Part shown: positions 1-5,541 of the stretch, in pieces | How the letters are laid out: each line of letters begins with the position of its first letter | How positions within the stretch are numbered: position 1 is the stretch's first letter | Assembly: GCA_024998705.1 (NCBI GenBank) | Contig: JACOEF010000473.1 | Span: forward strand, 1-7,655 | DNA: 7,655 bases | Direction of reading: 5' to 3' | Source of the DNA: Nitrospira sp. | GTDB lineage: Bacteria; Nitrospirota; Nitrospiria; Nitrospirales; Nitrospiraceae | Made by a program: the position numbers and the translations under genes | Notes under the pieces: model-generated | The model's input: only the letters and a program-made list of their open reading frames with translations | Told to the model about the DNA's origin: nothing | Databases searched by the model: none

Positions 1-428
1 ACCTGCAGGTCAATCAGCTTCCCCGCACACCGTCACCGTTGCAGCTCCTGTTGAATGGCACGATCTCAAAACTCAAATCGAACTATGTATTCCTCAAGAC
101 CCCTCTGGGCATCGTGACCGTGAGCGGCAAGACCGGCGTGAAGAATGCCAAAGTCGGGCAGGAAATGTCGGTATGGATTCGAGATCGACATGTGGCCATT
201 GATTTGTACCAGGACGGACTCTCCACCCCGTCACGCCGCTTCCTCTCCGGCCCGCTCACCTATGGTGCCGGCGGGCACGACGCGCTGACCATGCAGGGCC
301 CCGAGGGATCTCAGTCCATTCCGCTGACGACAACACCGTCTGCCCTGGCAACCGTAAAGGAGGGGTCGCCGATCATTGTCGAACTGAATCAACAGGGCGA
401 ACTCGTCGAGATCCGCCGTGTGAACTGA
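1..428 (+). CDS. Hypothetical protein, 3' part (partial at left edge)
   Basis: The reading frame is open from base 3 through the left edge to a TGA at 426-428. The first possible start codon inside the window is a TTG at 39, but no ribosome site precedes it and the upstream codons read as normal protein (a Pro-rich stretch ending PRTPSP), so the gene most likely begins outside the window. The visible part, about 141 residues, is rich in short beta-type stretches (NGTISKLKSNYVFLKT, GIVTVSG, EMSVWIRD, SPIIVELN, ELVEIRRV). This suggests a small beta-barrel or repeated beta domain. No transmembrane helix, catalytic motif or cysteine is visible in this part. I do not recognise the family. It is followed by a 76-nt gap that holds the sigma-factor promoter, so it probably belongs to a different transcription unit. 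Confidence 0.7.
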   Translation, partial: LQVNQLPRTPSPLQLLLNGTISKLKSNYVFLKTPLGIVTVSGKTGVKNAKVGQEMSVWIRDRHVAIDLYQDGLSTPSRRFLSGPLTYGAGGHDALTMQGPEGSQSIPLTTTPSALATVKEGSPIIVELNQQGELVEIRRVN

Positions 429-464
429 CCCCCACCCGGTACGCCACGTCGGCCGATGCGCTCC

Positions 465-493
465 TTGACAGTGCCTCACGCCGCCCGTAGACT
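465..493 (+). promoter_or_regulatory. Sigma-70-type promoter of the ECF sigma gene
   Basis: A perfect -35 box TTGACA lies at 465-470. It is separated by exactly 17 nt from TAGACT at 488-493, which matches the TATAAT consensus at 4 of 6 positions. The expected transcription start near 500 is only a few nucleotides before the ATG at 505. The match is to the housekeeping consensus, not to an ECF-type (GGAAC/GTC) promoter. Not tested experimentally. Confidence 0.6.
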
Positions 494-504
494 CGCACCC
501 GCGT

Positions 505-1137
505 ATGGCATTACGGAAGAAAAGTCGGCCGGATCTCCACGACGGCCATGCTGTTTCCCGCTCAACCTCCACTTCATTCGACCAACTGTATCGTGACCAT
601 GTCGACGTGATGTACCGGTTTGCCTATCGGTTATGCGGCGAAACCGAGGCGGCGAAAGACCTGGTTCAGGAAACGTTTCTCAGCGCCTACCGCGCGTACG
701 ACCGTTTTCGCGGTGACGCGCAAATCTCGACCTGGCTTTACGCCATCGCCTCCCATGCGTGCCAACGCATGAGGCGAAAACGCAAAGGTGAGCCGGAGCG
801 CGAGTTGTCGTTGACCGAATTCGTCCCGACGTCGGGTGGGGAATTTTCCCTCCAAGTCCCGATGGAGGGCCTCAGCCCTCAAGAAGCGCTGGAAAATAAA
901 GAACTTCGCCAGATTCTCGATCGCGCGATCGCCAAATTGCCGCGAAAGTATCGGATGGTGCTGGTGCTCCGCGACATGGAGGGATTGAGCGCGAAAGAAG
1001 TGGGCGGCATTCTGGGGCTCAACGAACGAGCCATCAAATCGAGGCTGCATCGAGCCCGCCTCTTTGTTCGCAGGGAACTCAGCGGCAAAGGGCTGGCCGG
1101 AGAATTTCATTCGGACGTTACCACCGGGCACCGATAG
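505..1137 (+). CDS. ECF (group 4) RNA polymerase sigma factor, RpoE-like
   Basis: This 210-residue protein has the two-domain layout of extracytoplasmic-function sigma factors, which direct RNA polymerase to a specific promoter set. Region 2 spans about residues 25-94 and includes the core-binding motif DLVQETFL (52-59) and the promoter-opening segment TWLYAIASH (76-84), followed by a basic run of Arg/Lys. A linker of about 35 residues leads to region 4 (about 129-193), with LPRKYRMVLVLRDMEGLS and the helix-turn-helix EVGGILGLNERAIKSRLHRAR (165-185) for the -35 box. Regions 1 and 3 are absent, as expected. The start at ATG 505 gives a 24-residue basic N-terminal extension. No ribosome site precedes it, and the next in-frame start (607) would remove part of region 2. 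The gene is followed after 28 nt by a zinc anti-sigma gene, the usual partner arrangement. The exact ECF subgroup cannot be named from sequence alone. Confidence 0.95.
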   Translation: MALRKKSRPDLHDGHAVSRSTSTSFDQLYRDHVDVMYRFAYRLCGETEAAKDLVQETFLSAYRAYDRFRGDAQISTWLYAIASHACQRMRRKRKGEPERELSLTEFVPTSGGEFSLQVPMEGLSPQEALENKELRQILDRAIAKLPRKYRMVLVLRDMEGLSAKEVGGILGLNERAIKSRLHRARLFVRRELSGKGLAGEFHSDVTTGHR

Positions 1138-1139
1138 TT

Positions 1140-1148
1140 TGGTATAGT
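1140..1148 (+). promoter_or_regulatory. Possible extended -10 element before the anti-sigma gene
   Basis: The gap between sigma and anti-sigma genes contains TGGTATAGT, which fits the extended -10 form TGnTATAAT with one mismatch. No recognisable -35 box is found 16-18 nt upstream. If used, transcription would start near 1155 and leave only about 11 nt of leader. It would allow the anti-sigma gene to be made separately from its sigma factor. This is a pattern match only. Confidence 0.3.
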
Positions 1149-1165
1149 TAAGCAGAAGCACCGCC

Positions 1166-1465
1166 ATGGCTGATCGCGTACGTACACATCCAGGCACCCG
1201 CAAACCTACCCTTCACCTGGGTCACGGAAAGCGACATTGCGTCAAAGTACTTGAACGGTTGTCTGCCTATCTGGACGACGAACTCTCCGGTGACGTGTGT
1301 CGGGAAATTCGCGCCCACCTCGGTGATTGCCCGAATTGTGAAGTATTTCTCGACTCCTTACGCCAGACCGACCAGCTCTGCCGGAACCGCCCGTCTCCGG
1401 CACTCTCCAAGAATGATCGTGCGAGCCTCCGCCGCCAGATTTTAAAGGCTGCGGCAACGACGTAA
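1166..1465 (+). CDS. Zinc-binding anti-sigma factor (zf-HC2/ZAS type), soluble
   Basis: This 99-residue protein carries the ZAS signature HLGDCPNC (His51-x3-Cys55-x2-Cys58), preceded by Cys25 (or His24) at the usual distance of about 25 residues. The helical stretch VLERLSAYLDDELSG lies between them. Such domains bind zinc and hold the cognate sigma factor inactive; the metal site often senses oxidants or other stress. It directly follows the ECF sigma gene, so that sigma factor is its likely target. There is no transmembrane segment, so it should act in the cytoplasm, unlike RseA-type anti-sigmas. Cys45 and Cys72 are additional to the presumed zinc ligands, leaving room for disulfide switching (inference). 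The ATG at 1166 has only a weak ribosome site, so expression may be low or coupled to the sigma gene. The stop lies 6 nt before the GTG start of the cytochrome gene. Confidence 0.88.
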   Translation: MADRVRTHPGTRKPTLHLGHGKRHCVKVLERLSAYLDDELSGDVCREIRAHLGDCPNCEVFLDSLRQTDQLCRNRPSPALSKNDRASLRRQILKAAATT

Positions 1466-1471
1466 CCAGCC

Positions 1472-1861
1472 GTGATTCGGCCGATGTCCCATCACCTCTT
1501 TCTCGCGCTCCTCCTGACCATGGGTGGAACAGGCGTCCTGCTCGCCCAACCGTCCGAACCTCTCGACCTCGGGCAGGCCATCTATCGCCAACATTGCATG
1601 GAGTGCCATGGCTCCACCGGCAAGGGCGACGGGGCCAAGGCCCCGTTTCTTTCCCCTCGACCGGGCAATCTCATCTCCGCCGCGACCTCTGCCAAAACGG
1701 ATCACGAGTTGCTCCGCACGATCGCCCAAGGAAAACCACGCACATCCATGCCGGCCTGGCAGGACGTACTGCCCGCCGAGGATCAACAGGCCGTTCTCCA
1801 ATACATCCGCTCCCTGGTCCGGTTTACCCGGCCGCTCACACCTCCTCCCCCGGGTCCGTAA
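1472..1861 (+). CDS. Exported class I cytochrome c, mono-heme
   Basis: This small cytochrome has one covalent heme site, CMECH (Cys42-x2-Cys45-His46, numbered from GTG 1472), and the distal Met ligand in TSMPAW (Met93). Both are in the positions expected for a class I or cbb3-subunit-like domain of about 90 residues. An N-terminal signal peptide (hydrophobic LFLALLLTMGGTGVLLA) should be cut near Ala25-Gln26, placing the mature protein in the periplasm as an electron carrier. Two starts are possible: GTG 1472 or ATG 1484, five codons in; both keep the signal peptide. The tail is proline-rich (PLTPPPPGP). The gene begins 6 nt after the anti-sigma gene and is probably cotranscribed with sigma and anti-sigma. 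Its redox partner is not identifiable here. Confidence 0.92.
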   Translation: MIRPMSHHLFLALLLTMGGTGVLLAQPSEPLDLGQAIYRQHCMECHGSTGKGDGAKAPFLSPRPGNLISAATSAKTDHELLRTIAQGKPRTSMPAWQDVLPAEDQQAVLQYIRSLVRFTRPLTPPPPGP

Positions 1862-1900
1862 TCTCGCATCGCCTCCCAGGACGCCCCTTTCCCCTGAAAA

Positions 1901-1936
1901 GTGCCACGTGGTACAGTGACATTCTTTTATTGTCAC
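1901..1936. promoter_or_regulatory. Two adjacent palindromes upstream of the 573-residue gene
   Basis: Positions 1901-1914 form a 14-nt palindrome with a perfect CCACGTGG core (1904-1911) and one G/T mismatch pair. One base later, GTGACA (1916-1921) and TGTCAC (1931-1936) form a perfect 6-bp inverted repeat around a 9-nt T-rich spacer. The second repeat ends 2 nt before the GGAGG ribosome site of the gene at 1951. This could be a dimeric repressor/activator operator or an RNA hairpin affecting translation. No matching regulator is encoded next to it and no good -35/-10 pair was found here. Confidence 0.4.
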
Positions 1937-1937
1937 C

Positions 1938-1942
1938 GGAGG
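1938..1942 (+). promoter_or_regulatory. Ribosome binding site that fixes the start at 1951
   Basis: GGAGG lies 8 nt before ATG 1951. The same reading frame is open far upstream (to 1594), but that part overlaps the cytochrome gene in another frame and lacks any such site. The true start is therefore 1951. Confidence 0.8.
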
Positions 1943-1950
1943 TCGTTCGC

Positions 1951-3672
1951 ATGATTCGCGGGAACCTGTTCCATCGACGACAGACCATAGCCATCGTGAC
2001 CCTCGCAGTCTCCCTGGGTCTCTGGGCCGGGACAGCCGAGTCGGCACCGGCGACCGGCGGGAAGGGGCATCGCCCGACCGCCTCCGCAAATCAACCACCG
2101 GCGGTCAAAACCGCCGTCCGATATGCCGAAGCCATCGCGCACGGCGACCGCGTGACGGCCGGGCAATTGGATTTTGCCTGCCAATACCGTTACGTCGTCG
2201 CAGCCCCGGCCAAAGTGAAACAATTCGCACCGGCCACCGATGCGTCGTACGATGCCTGCTGGCAGACCCTCACCGAAGCCTATGCCCCGATGTTGAAGCG
2301 ATCGGACATTGCCATGGATATCATATGGCCGAGCACAGGTCCGTTGGTCTTCTTTGGCGACGATCTGCCGAGAGCGCCTGCCTCGACCTTCGTAGCCGAC
2401 GTGGTCGGTATCTCCCCTCCCGGGAGCGGCCTCCATGTGACCGTCATCGGCAGCCGCACCATTCCATCCGGTTCGTTCAAGCTGGTGCGGACCGGAAAAG
2501 TTCTTGGCGTCCCGACGACGCTGGTCCAGCTGTCGGTACAATATCAGGATCCCCTCACCTCACCGATCACCTATGCCCCCGGCAACGTCAAATGGACCAG
2601 CACGATCAAACGCCCGCGGCGCGCCTTGAAATCCGTGACCACCCAATGGGTGGTCTTCACCGGGCTGAAGCAACACGGCTTCCCCGGAGATAGCGCTGTA
2701 TTCAACCTGCCGGTCGCCTCGCAGCCGGAAGCCCCGGGCATGATGGCAGACAAAATTCCATTTGCCACCGAAAGCAGCCGCGCGTTACCTGAATCTATGG
2801 CGTGGTGGGGACCGGACGATCAGCCCGGAACCCTGACTGCCGCTGCCGCACGCGCCGCCATCTTTCCCGACTTGCGCGACCGGGTGGCATTGCTCAACCG
2901 AGTGCTGCTCATCTATCCCAAGCAATCCGACGCCCTGACGGTACTGACCCGCCACCTGTATAGCGCGCTGTTGCGGGAGGCACGGAACAGCCATCAGGTG
3001 CCGGTGAAAGATCCGAGCTTGGGCATCGTGCTGGACGAATTTTACTGGAATATCTACGCGCAAGGGGCCCGCATGGACCTCTCCATGGGAATGGAAATGG
3101 GTGGCCTATCGCAACCGACCCCGGCGGATTTTCTCTACCGTCTCATACCGGCACTCCAAACGCTGGCTTCGACCAAACCTGAACAACTCGACAACCGGTT
3201 CCGGCTTGGTATCGCCTACCGATGGAATAACGACCAGCTTCCCATGGTCGAGACCTTCGAAGCTCTGGTAAAGGATATCCCCGAGCACCGGAGAACGCCC
3301 AAGTCCGAAGCACTCCTGCAGTTGGCTTGGTCCCGTATCAACAAAGTCTCCTGGAACAGAATCCTTCACGATACCGAAACACCTCGGGCCTACGCCGATG
3401 CCGAAGCCGCTTTGGCACAGGCAGAACTTCCACTCGATAAGTTTCTCGCTGAATATGCGATGGCCTATACCATGATCTTTTTGCCGAACTACGGGGACAA
3501 AACCAAAATGCTCCATCACCTCACCGAAGCCAAGCGCTGGTTCGATGAGGTGCCCGGCAAGTCGGATGAGGTGTGGCGTTACTTCCTGCACTCGGTACTG
3601 CTCAAGGCGGTGCTGGATGCCGATCCGATGTTCCAACCGATCCTGGCAACCGCCGACGCCCCTCACGCCTGA
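1951..3672 (+). CDS. Large exported protein of unknown function (573 aa)
   Basis: The start is ATG 1951, set by GGAGG 8 nt upstream and by the signal peptide that begins there: basic MIRGNLFHRR, then hydrophobic TIAIVTLAVSLGLWAG, with likely cleavage around residues 28-34. The mature protein should be periplasmic or envelope-associated. After a Pro/Ala-rich linker (about 34-52), residues 52-120 look helical (AVRYAEAIAHGD) and hold the only two cysteines, Cys77 and Cys103, which could form a disulfide. Residues 120-255 look beta-rich. Residues 295-570 are mainly helical with helix-pair spacing that resembles TPR/SEL-type solenoids (for example AEAALAQAELPLDKFLAEYA and LHHLTEAKRWFDEVP), though I cannot assign a named repeat family. 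No catalytic motif is visible. The stop is followed by a hairpin at 3685-3721. It could share a transcript with the cytochrome operon 89 nt upstream or have its own promoter. Confidence 0.85.
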   Translation: MIRGNLFHRRQTIAIVTLAVSLGLWAGTAESAPATGGKGHRPTASANQPPAVKTAVRYAEAIAHGDRVTAGQLDFACQYRYVVAAPAKVKQFAPATDASYDACWQTLTEAYAPMLKRSDIAMDIIWPSTGPLVFFGDDLPRAPASTFVADVVGISPPGSGLHVTVIGSRTIPSGSFKLVRTGKVLGVPTTLVQLSVQYQDPLTSPITYAPGNVKWTSTIKRPRRALKSVTTQWVVFTGLKQHGFPGDSAVFNLPVASQPEAPGMMADKIPFATESSRALPESMAWWGPDDQPGTLTAAAARAAIFPDLRDRVALLNRVLLIYPKQSDALTVLTRHLYSALLREARNSHQVPVKDPSLGIVLDEFYWNIYAQGARMDLSMGMEMGGLSQPTPADFLYRLIPALQTLASTKPEQLDNRFRLGIAYRWNNDQLPMVETFEALVKDIPEHRRTPKSEALLQLAWSRINKVSWNRILHDTETPRAYADAEAALAQAELPLDKFLAEYAMAYTMIFLPNYGDKTKMLHHLTEAKRWFDEVPGKSDEVWRYFLHSVLLKAVLDADPMFQPILATADAPHA

Positions 3673-3684
3673 CAACAACTGACA

Positions 3685-3721
3685 GCGGGGCGATGGAGTA
3701 CCCGTACCTCCATAGCCCCGC
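3685..3721 (+). terminator. Strong hairpin after the 573-residue gene, probable terminator
   Basis: Arms 3685-3698 and 3708-3721 pair at 13 of 14 positions, with a single G/A mismatch at 3692/3714, around a 9-nt loop. The stem starts 12 nt after the stop codon. There is no T-run after the stem, so it is not a textbook intrinsic terminator. It may work with Rho or protect the 3' end of the transcript. Confidence 0.5.
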
Positions 3722-3799
3722 CGTTGCCTCCTGCCCGCACGAGCTTCGTCGCCTTGCCAACCTGCCTATCCTATGTTAACCATATCCGCCAGCATCTCC

Positions 3800-3807
3800 A
3801 GGGGGAG
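3800..3807 (+). promoter_or_regulatory. Ribosome binding site that fixes the lipoprotein start
   Basis: The purine-rich AGGGGGAG ends 3 nt before ATG 3811. The longer in-frame start at 3724 would place non-signal-like sequence in front of the lipoprotein signal, so 3811 is preferred. Confidence 0.7.
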
Positions 3808-3810
3808 TCT

Positions 3811-4236
3811 ATGCCCGTCACATCCAGAACAGTTCACACCGGCCGGGGTGCTACTGTCGCTCTCGTGATCGCGTCGCATCTGACCCTCACCGGCTGCTCA
3901 ATTTTCGGGGGCAGCTCACAACAGCTCACCGTCATCTCTGACCCATCAGGCGCGCAGGTTCTCATCAACGGCACCGCGGCCGGAACGACGCCGTTGCAGT
4001 ATGAGGTCCCTCGACGGGGAGACCTCGCCGTTGTCGTACAGAAACCTGGGTACAAGTCCCAGTCCCGCATGACGGGGCGGAAGCTCAGCAGCACGGGAAT
4101 CGTCGACGTCGTCGGTGGAGCCATATTCCTTCTCCCCCTACTCGGCCTCATTGCACCGGGTGCGTGGGAGCAAGACCCGTCGACATTCGGCATTACACTC
4201 GAAGCCGACACGAACCCTCCGGCCGCGACACCATAG
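3811..4236 (+). CDS. PEGA-domain outer-envelope lipoprotein
   Basis: This 141-residue protein begins with a lipoprotein signal peptide (hydrophobic TVALVIASHLTLTG) ending in the lipobox LTGC, so Cys29 should be lipidated and anchor the protein in a membrane. The residue at +2 is Ser, compatible with outer-membrane sorting. Residues about 38-85 form a PEGA domain, a small beta fold found in surface or cell-wall-linked proteins; diagnostic parts are LTVISDPSGAQVLINGT, AGTTPLQYEVPRG-like spacing, and the closing KPGYKSQ. A hydrophobic glycine-containing stretch follows (about 97-115, IVDVVGGAIFLLPLLGLIAPG) and may insert in the membrane, as is common in small PEGA lipoproteins. The C-terminus is short and Pro-rich. 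Function is unknown; a structural or cell-surface role is inferred from the family. The gene is 52 nt upstream of the alcohol dehydrogenase gene, with no terminator between them. Confidence 0.87.
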   Translation: MPVTSRTVHTGRGATVALVIASHLTLTGCSIFGGSSQQLTVISDPSGAQVLINGTAAGTTPLQYEVPRRGDLAVVVQKPGYKSQSRMTGRKLSSTGIVDVVGGAIFLLPLLGLIAPGAWEQDPSTFGITLEADTNPPAATP

Positions 4237-4288
4237 AACAGCGAAAATCGACGGACCGATCAGTCACCGCCACGAGGAACAGACCACG

Positions 4289-5344
4289 ATGATCAACGCA
4301 CAAGGATATGCCGCACTCAACGCAACATCCCCCCTCGCACCATTTCAATTTTCTCGCCGTGAAGTCGGCCGTCAGGACGTGCTGATCAAGATTCAGTACT
4401 GCGTCATTTGCCATTCGGATGTGCACCAGGCACGGGATGAATGGGGCGGGTCGCTGTTCCCCATGGTGCCCGGACACGAAATCGTCGGCACGGTGGAACG
4501 AGTCGGCGCCTCCGTCAAACAATTCAAGCTCGGCCAACTCGTGGGGGTGGGATGCTTCGTCGATTCCTGCCGGACTTGCCCCGCCTGCAAGAAAGGCCTG
4601 GAGCAATATTGCGAAGGCCATCTCGCCTTCACCTACAACGGCACAGAGCGGGACGGCGTCACGCCCACCTACGGCGGATACTCGACCAAGATCGTCGTCG
4701 ATCAACGCTATCTTGTGCGGATTCCCAAGCGATTGCGCCCGGAGGAAGCGGCACCGCTCTTGTGTGCCGGCATCACCACCTATTCCCCGTTGCGGCACTG
4801 GAAGGTGGGGAAGAAACATCGGCTCGCGGTAGTCGGGCTGGGTGGCCTCGGACACATGGCCGTCAAGATCGGCACGGCCCTCGGCGCCCATGTGACCGTA
4901 CTGAGCCATTCCGACAAGAAACAGGCGGATGCAAAGCGGCTGGGCGCACAGGCCTATTACTCCACCGCGAAACCGGAGACCCTTACCCAACTCACCAAAC
5001 AGTTCGACTTCATCCTGGACACCGTCTCAGCACCCCATGATCTGAATGCCTATCTGGAATTGCTGAAGACCGATGGCACCATGATTCTGGTCGGAGCCCC
5101 TGATAAGCCCGCGCCGCTCGGCGCCTTTCCGTTGATCATGCGCAGGCGACGACTGGTCGGATCGTTGATCGGCGGGATTAAGGAGACACAGGAGATGCTC
5201 GACTTCTGCGGCAAACACAAATTCGGCGCCGATGTGGAAGTCATTCCCATCCAACAGGTGAACGCCGCCTACGACCGTCTTACCCGCGGCGACGTGCGGT
5301 ACCGGTTCGTGATCGATATGGGGTCACTGAAACAAGACTCCTGA
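4289..5344 (+). CDS. Zinc-dependent NADP(H) alcohol dehydrogenase / aldehyde reductase, YahK/CAD type
   Basis: This 351-residue medium-chain dehydrogenase interconverts alcohols and aldehydes, in this subfamily usually as a cytosolic aldehyde reductase. The catalytic zinc ligands are Cys41 (in CVICHSD), His63-Glu64 (in PGHEIVG) and Cys159 (in LLCAGIT). The structural zinc is held by Cys94, Cys97, Cys100 and Cys108. The Rossmann motif GLGGLG is at 183-188, and SHSDKK after the second strand (206-211) points to NADPH rather than NADH. Many segments match what I recall of E. coli YahK and plant cinnamyl alcohol dehydrogenases, such as APLLCAGITTYSPLRHW, IGGIKETQEMLDFC and GDVRYRFVID. Length is normal. 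The start at ATG 4289 has GAGGA 10 nt upstream; the frame is open back to 4115, but that part overlaps the lipoprotein gene. The physiological substrate cannot be read from sequence; a role in aldehyde detoxification is inferred. Confidence 0.95.
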   Translation: MINAQGYAALNATSPLAPFQFSRREVGRQDVLIKIQYCVICHSDVHQARDEWGGSLFPMVPGHEIVGTVERVGASVKQFKLGQLVGVGCFVDSCRTCPACKKGLEQYCEGHLAFTYNGTERDGVTPTYGGYSTKIVVDQRYLVRIPKRLRPEEAAPLLCAGITTYSPLRHWKVGKKHRLAVVGLGGLGHMAVKIGTALGAHVTVLSHSDKKQADAKRLGAQAYYSTAKPETLTQLTKQFDFILDTVSAPHDLNAYLELLKTDGTMILVGAPDKPAPLGAFPLIMRRRRLVGSLIGGIKETQEMLDFCGKHKFGADVEVIPIQQVNAAYDRLTRGDVRYRFVIDMGSLKQDS

Positions 5345-5371
5345 CACGCACCCCCGGACTGGGCCCTCCAT

Positions 5372-5397
5372 ACCACCAGGCAGGGCAGCCTGCTGGT
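5372..5397. terminator. Hairpin after the alcohol dehydrogenase gene, possible terminator
   Basis: The arms 5372-5381 and 5388-5397 pair at 9 of 10 positions (C/C mismatch at 5376/5393) around a 6-nt loop, 27 nt after the dehydrogenase stop. There is no T-run on either strand, so termination by it alone is uncertain. Confidence 0.4.
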
Positions 5398-5436
5398 CTC
5401 CCGCTGCGCACGTCCAACGAGGGCCTTCTGAGGCCG

Positions 5437-5461
5437 CGCGTTGCGCGAGGTGCGCGACGCG
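5437..5461. terminator. Very stable GC hairpin in the convergent gap
   Basis: Ten continuous pairs, nine Watson-Crick plus one T/G wobble, join 5437-5446 to 5452-5461 around the loop GAGGT. The stem is almost all G and C. It could halt transcription from either side or be the core of a dispersed repeat. On the plus strand it is followed by the A-rich GAAGAATAATGAG, not by T residues. Confidence 0.45.
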
Positions 5462-5541
5462 AAGAATAATGAGCGTCACGTTTGCGCACGCCGGCGAGTC
5501 GGTGAGCCGGCCGTGTCCTCGAAGGAGAGCCGGGCTGGTCC

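Larger units (their letters stand above)
5345..5541. repeat. Convergent intergenic region packed with hairpins, probable dispersed repeat
   Basis: This 197-nt gap lies between two converging genes and holds four stem-loops: 5372-5397 (9 of 10 pairs, 6-nt loop), 5422-5435 (5 pairs, 4-nt loop), 5437-5461 (10 pairs with one wobble, 5-nt loop) and 5487-5515 (9 pairs with one bulge). The 8-mer TGCGCACG occurs twice in direct orientation, at 5405-5412 and 5483-5490. No convincing ribosome site or coding sequence is present; short open frames on both strands run into the flanking genes out of frame. The density of structure suggests a REP- or MITE-like intergenic repeat family and/or a two-way terminator. 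Only one copy is in this window, so membership of a repeat family is inference. Confidence 0.5.

Noticed and set aside
1594..1950. Upstream in-frame extension of the 573-residue protein, 119 extra residues
   Set aside because: It overlaps the cytochrome gene in another frame. GGAGG and a signal peptide begin at 1951.
1442..2098. 218-residue minus-strand frame across the cytochrome and the next gene's start
   Set aside because: It is Arg/Gly-rich with no recognisable motif, has no ribosome site, and is opposed to two supported genes.
3754..3783. Possible promoter (TTGCCA with TAACCA) before the PEGA lipoprotein
   Set aside because: The -10 candidate matches the consensus at only two positions, and better TATxxT hexamers nearby have wrong spacing. 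No promoter can be supported here.
4193..4990. 265-residue open frame on the minus strand opposite the alcohol dehydrogenase
   Set aside because: It has no ribosome site and no family-like motif, and the plus strand encodes an unmistakable full-length dehydrogenase. Long antisense frames are expected in GC-rich genes.
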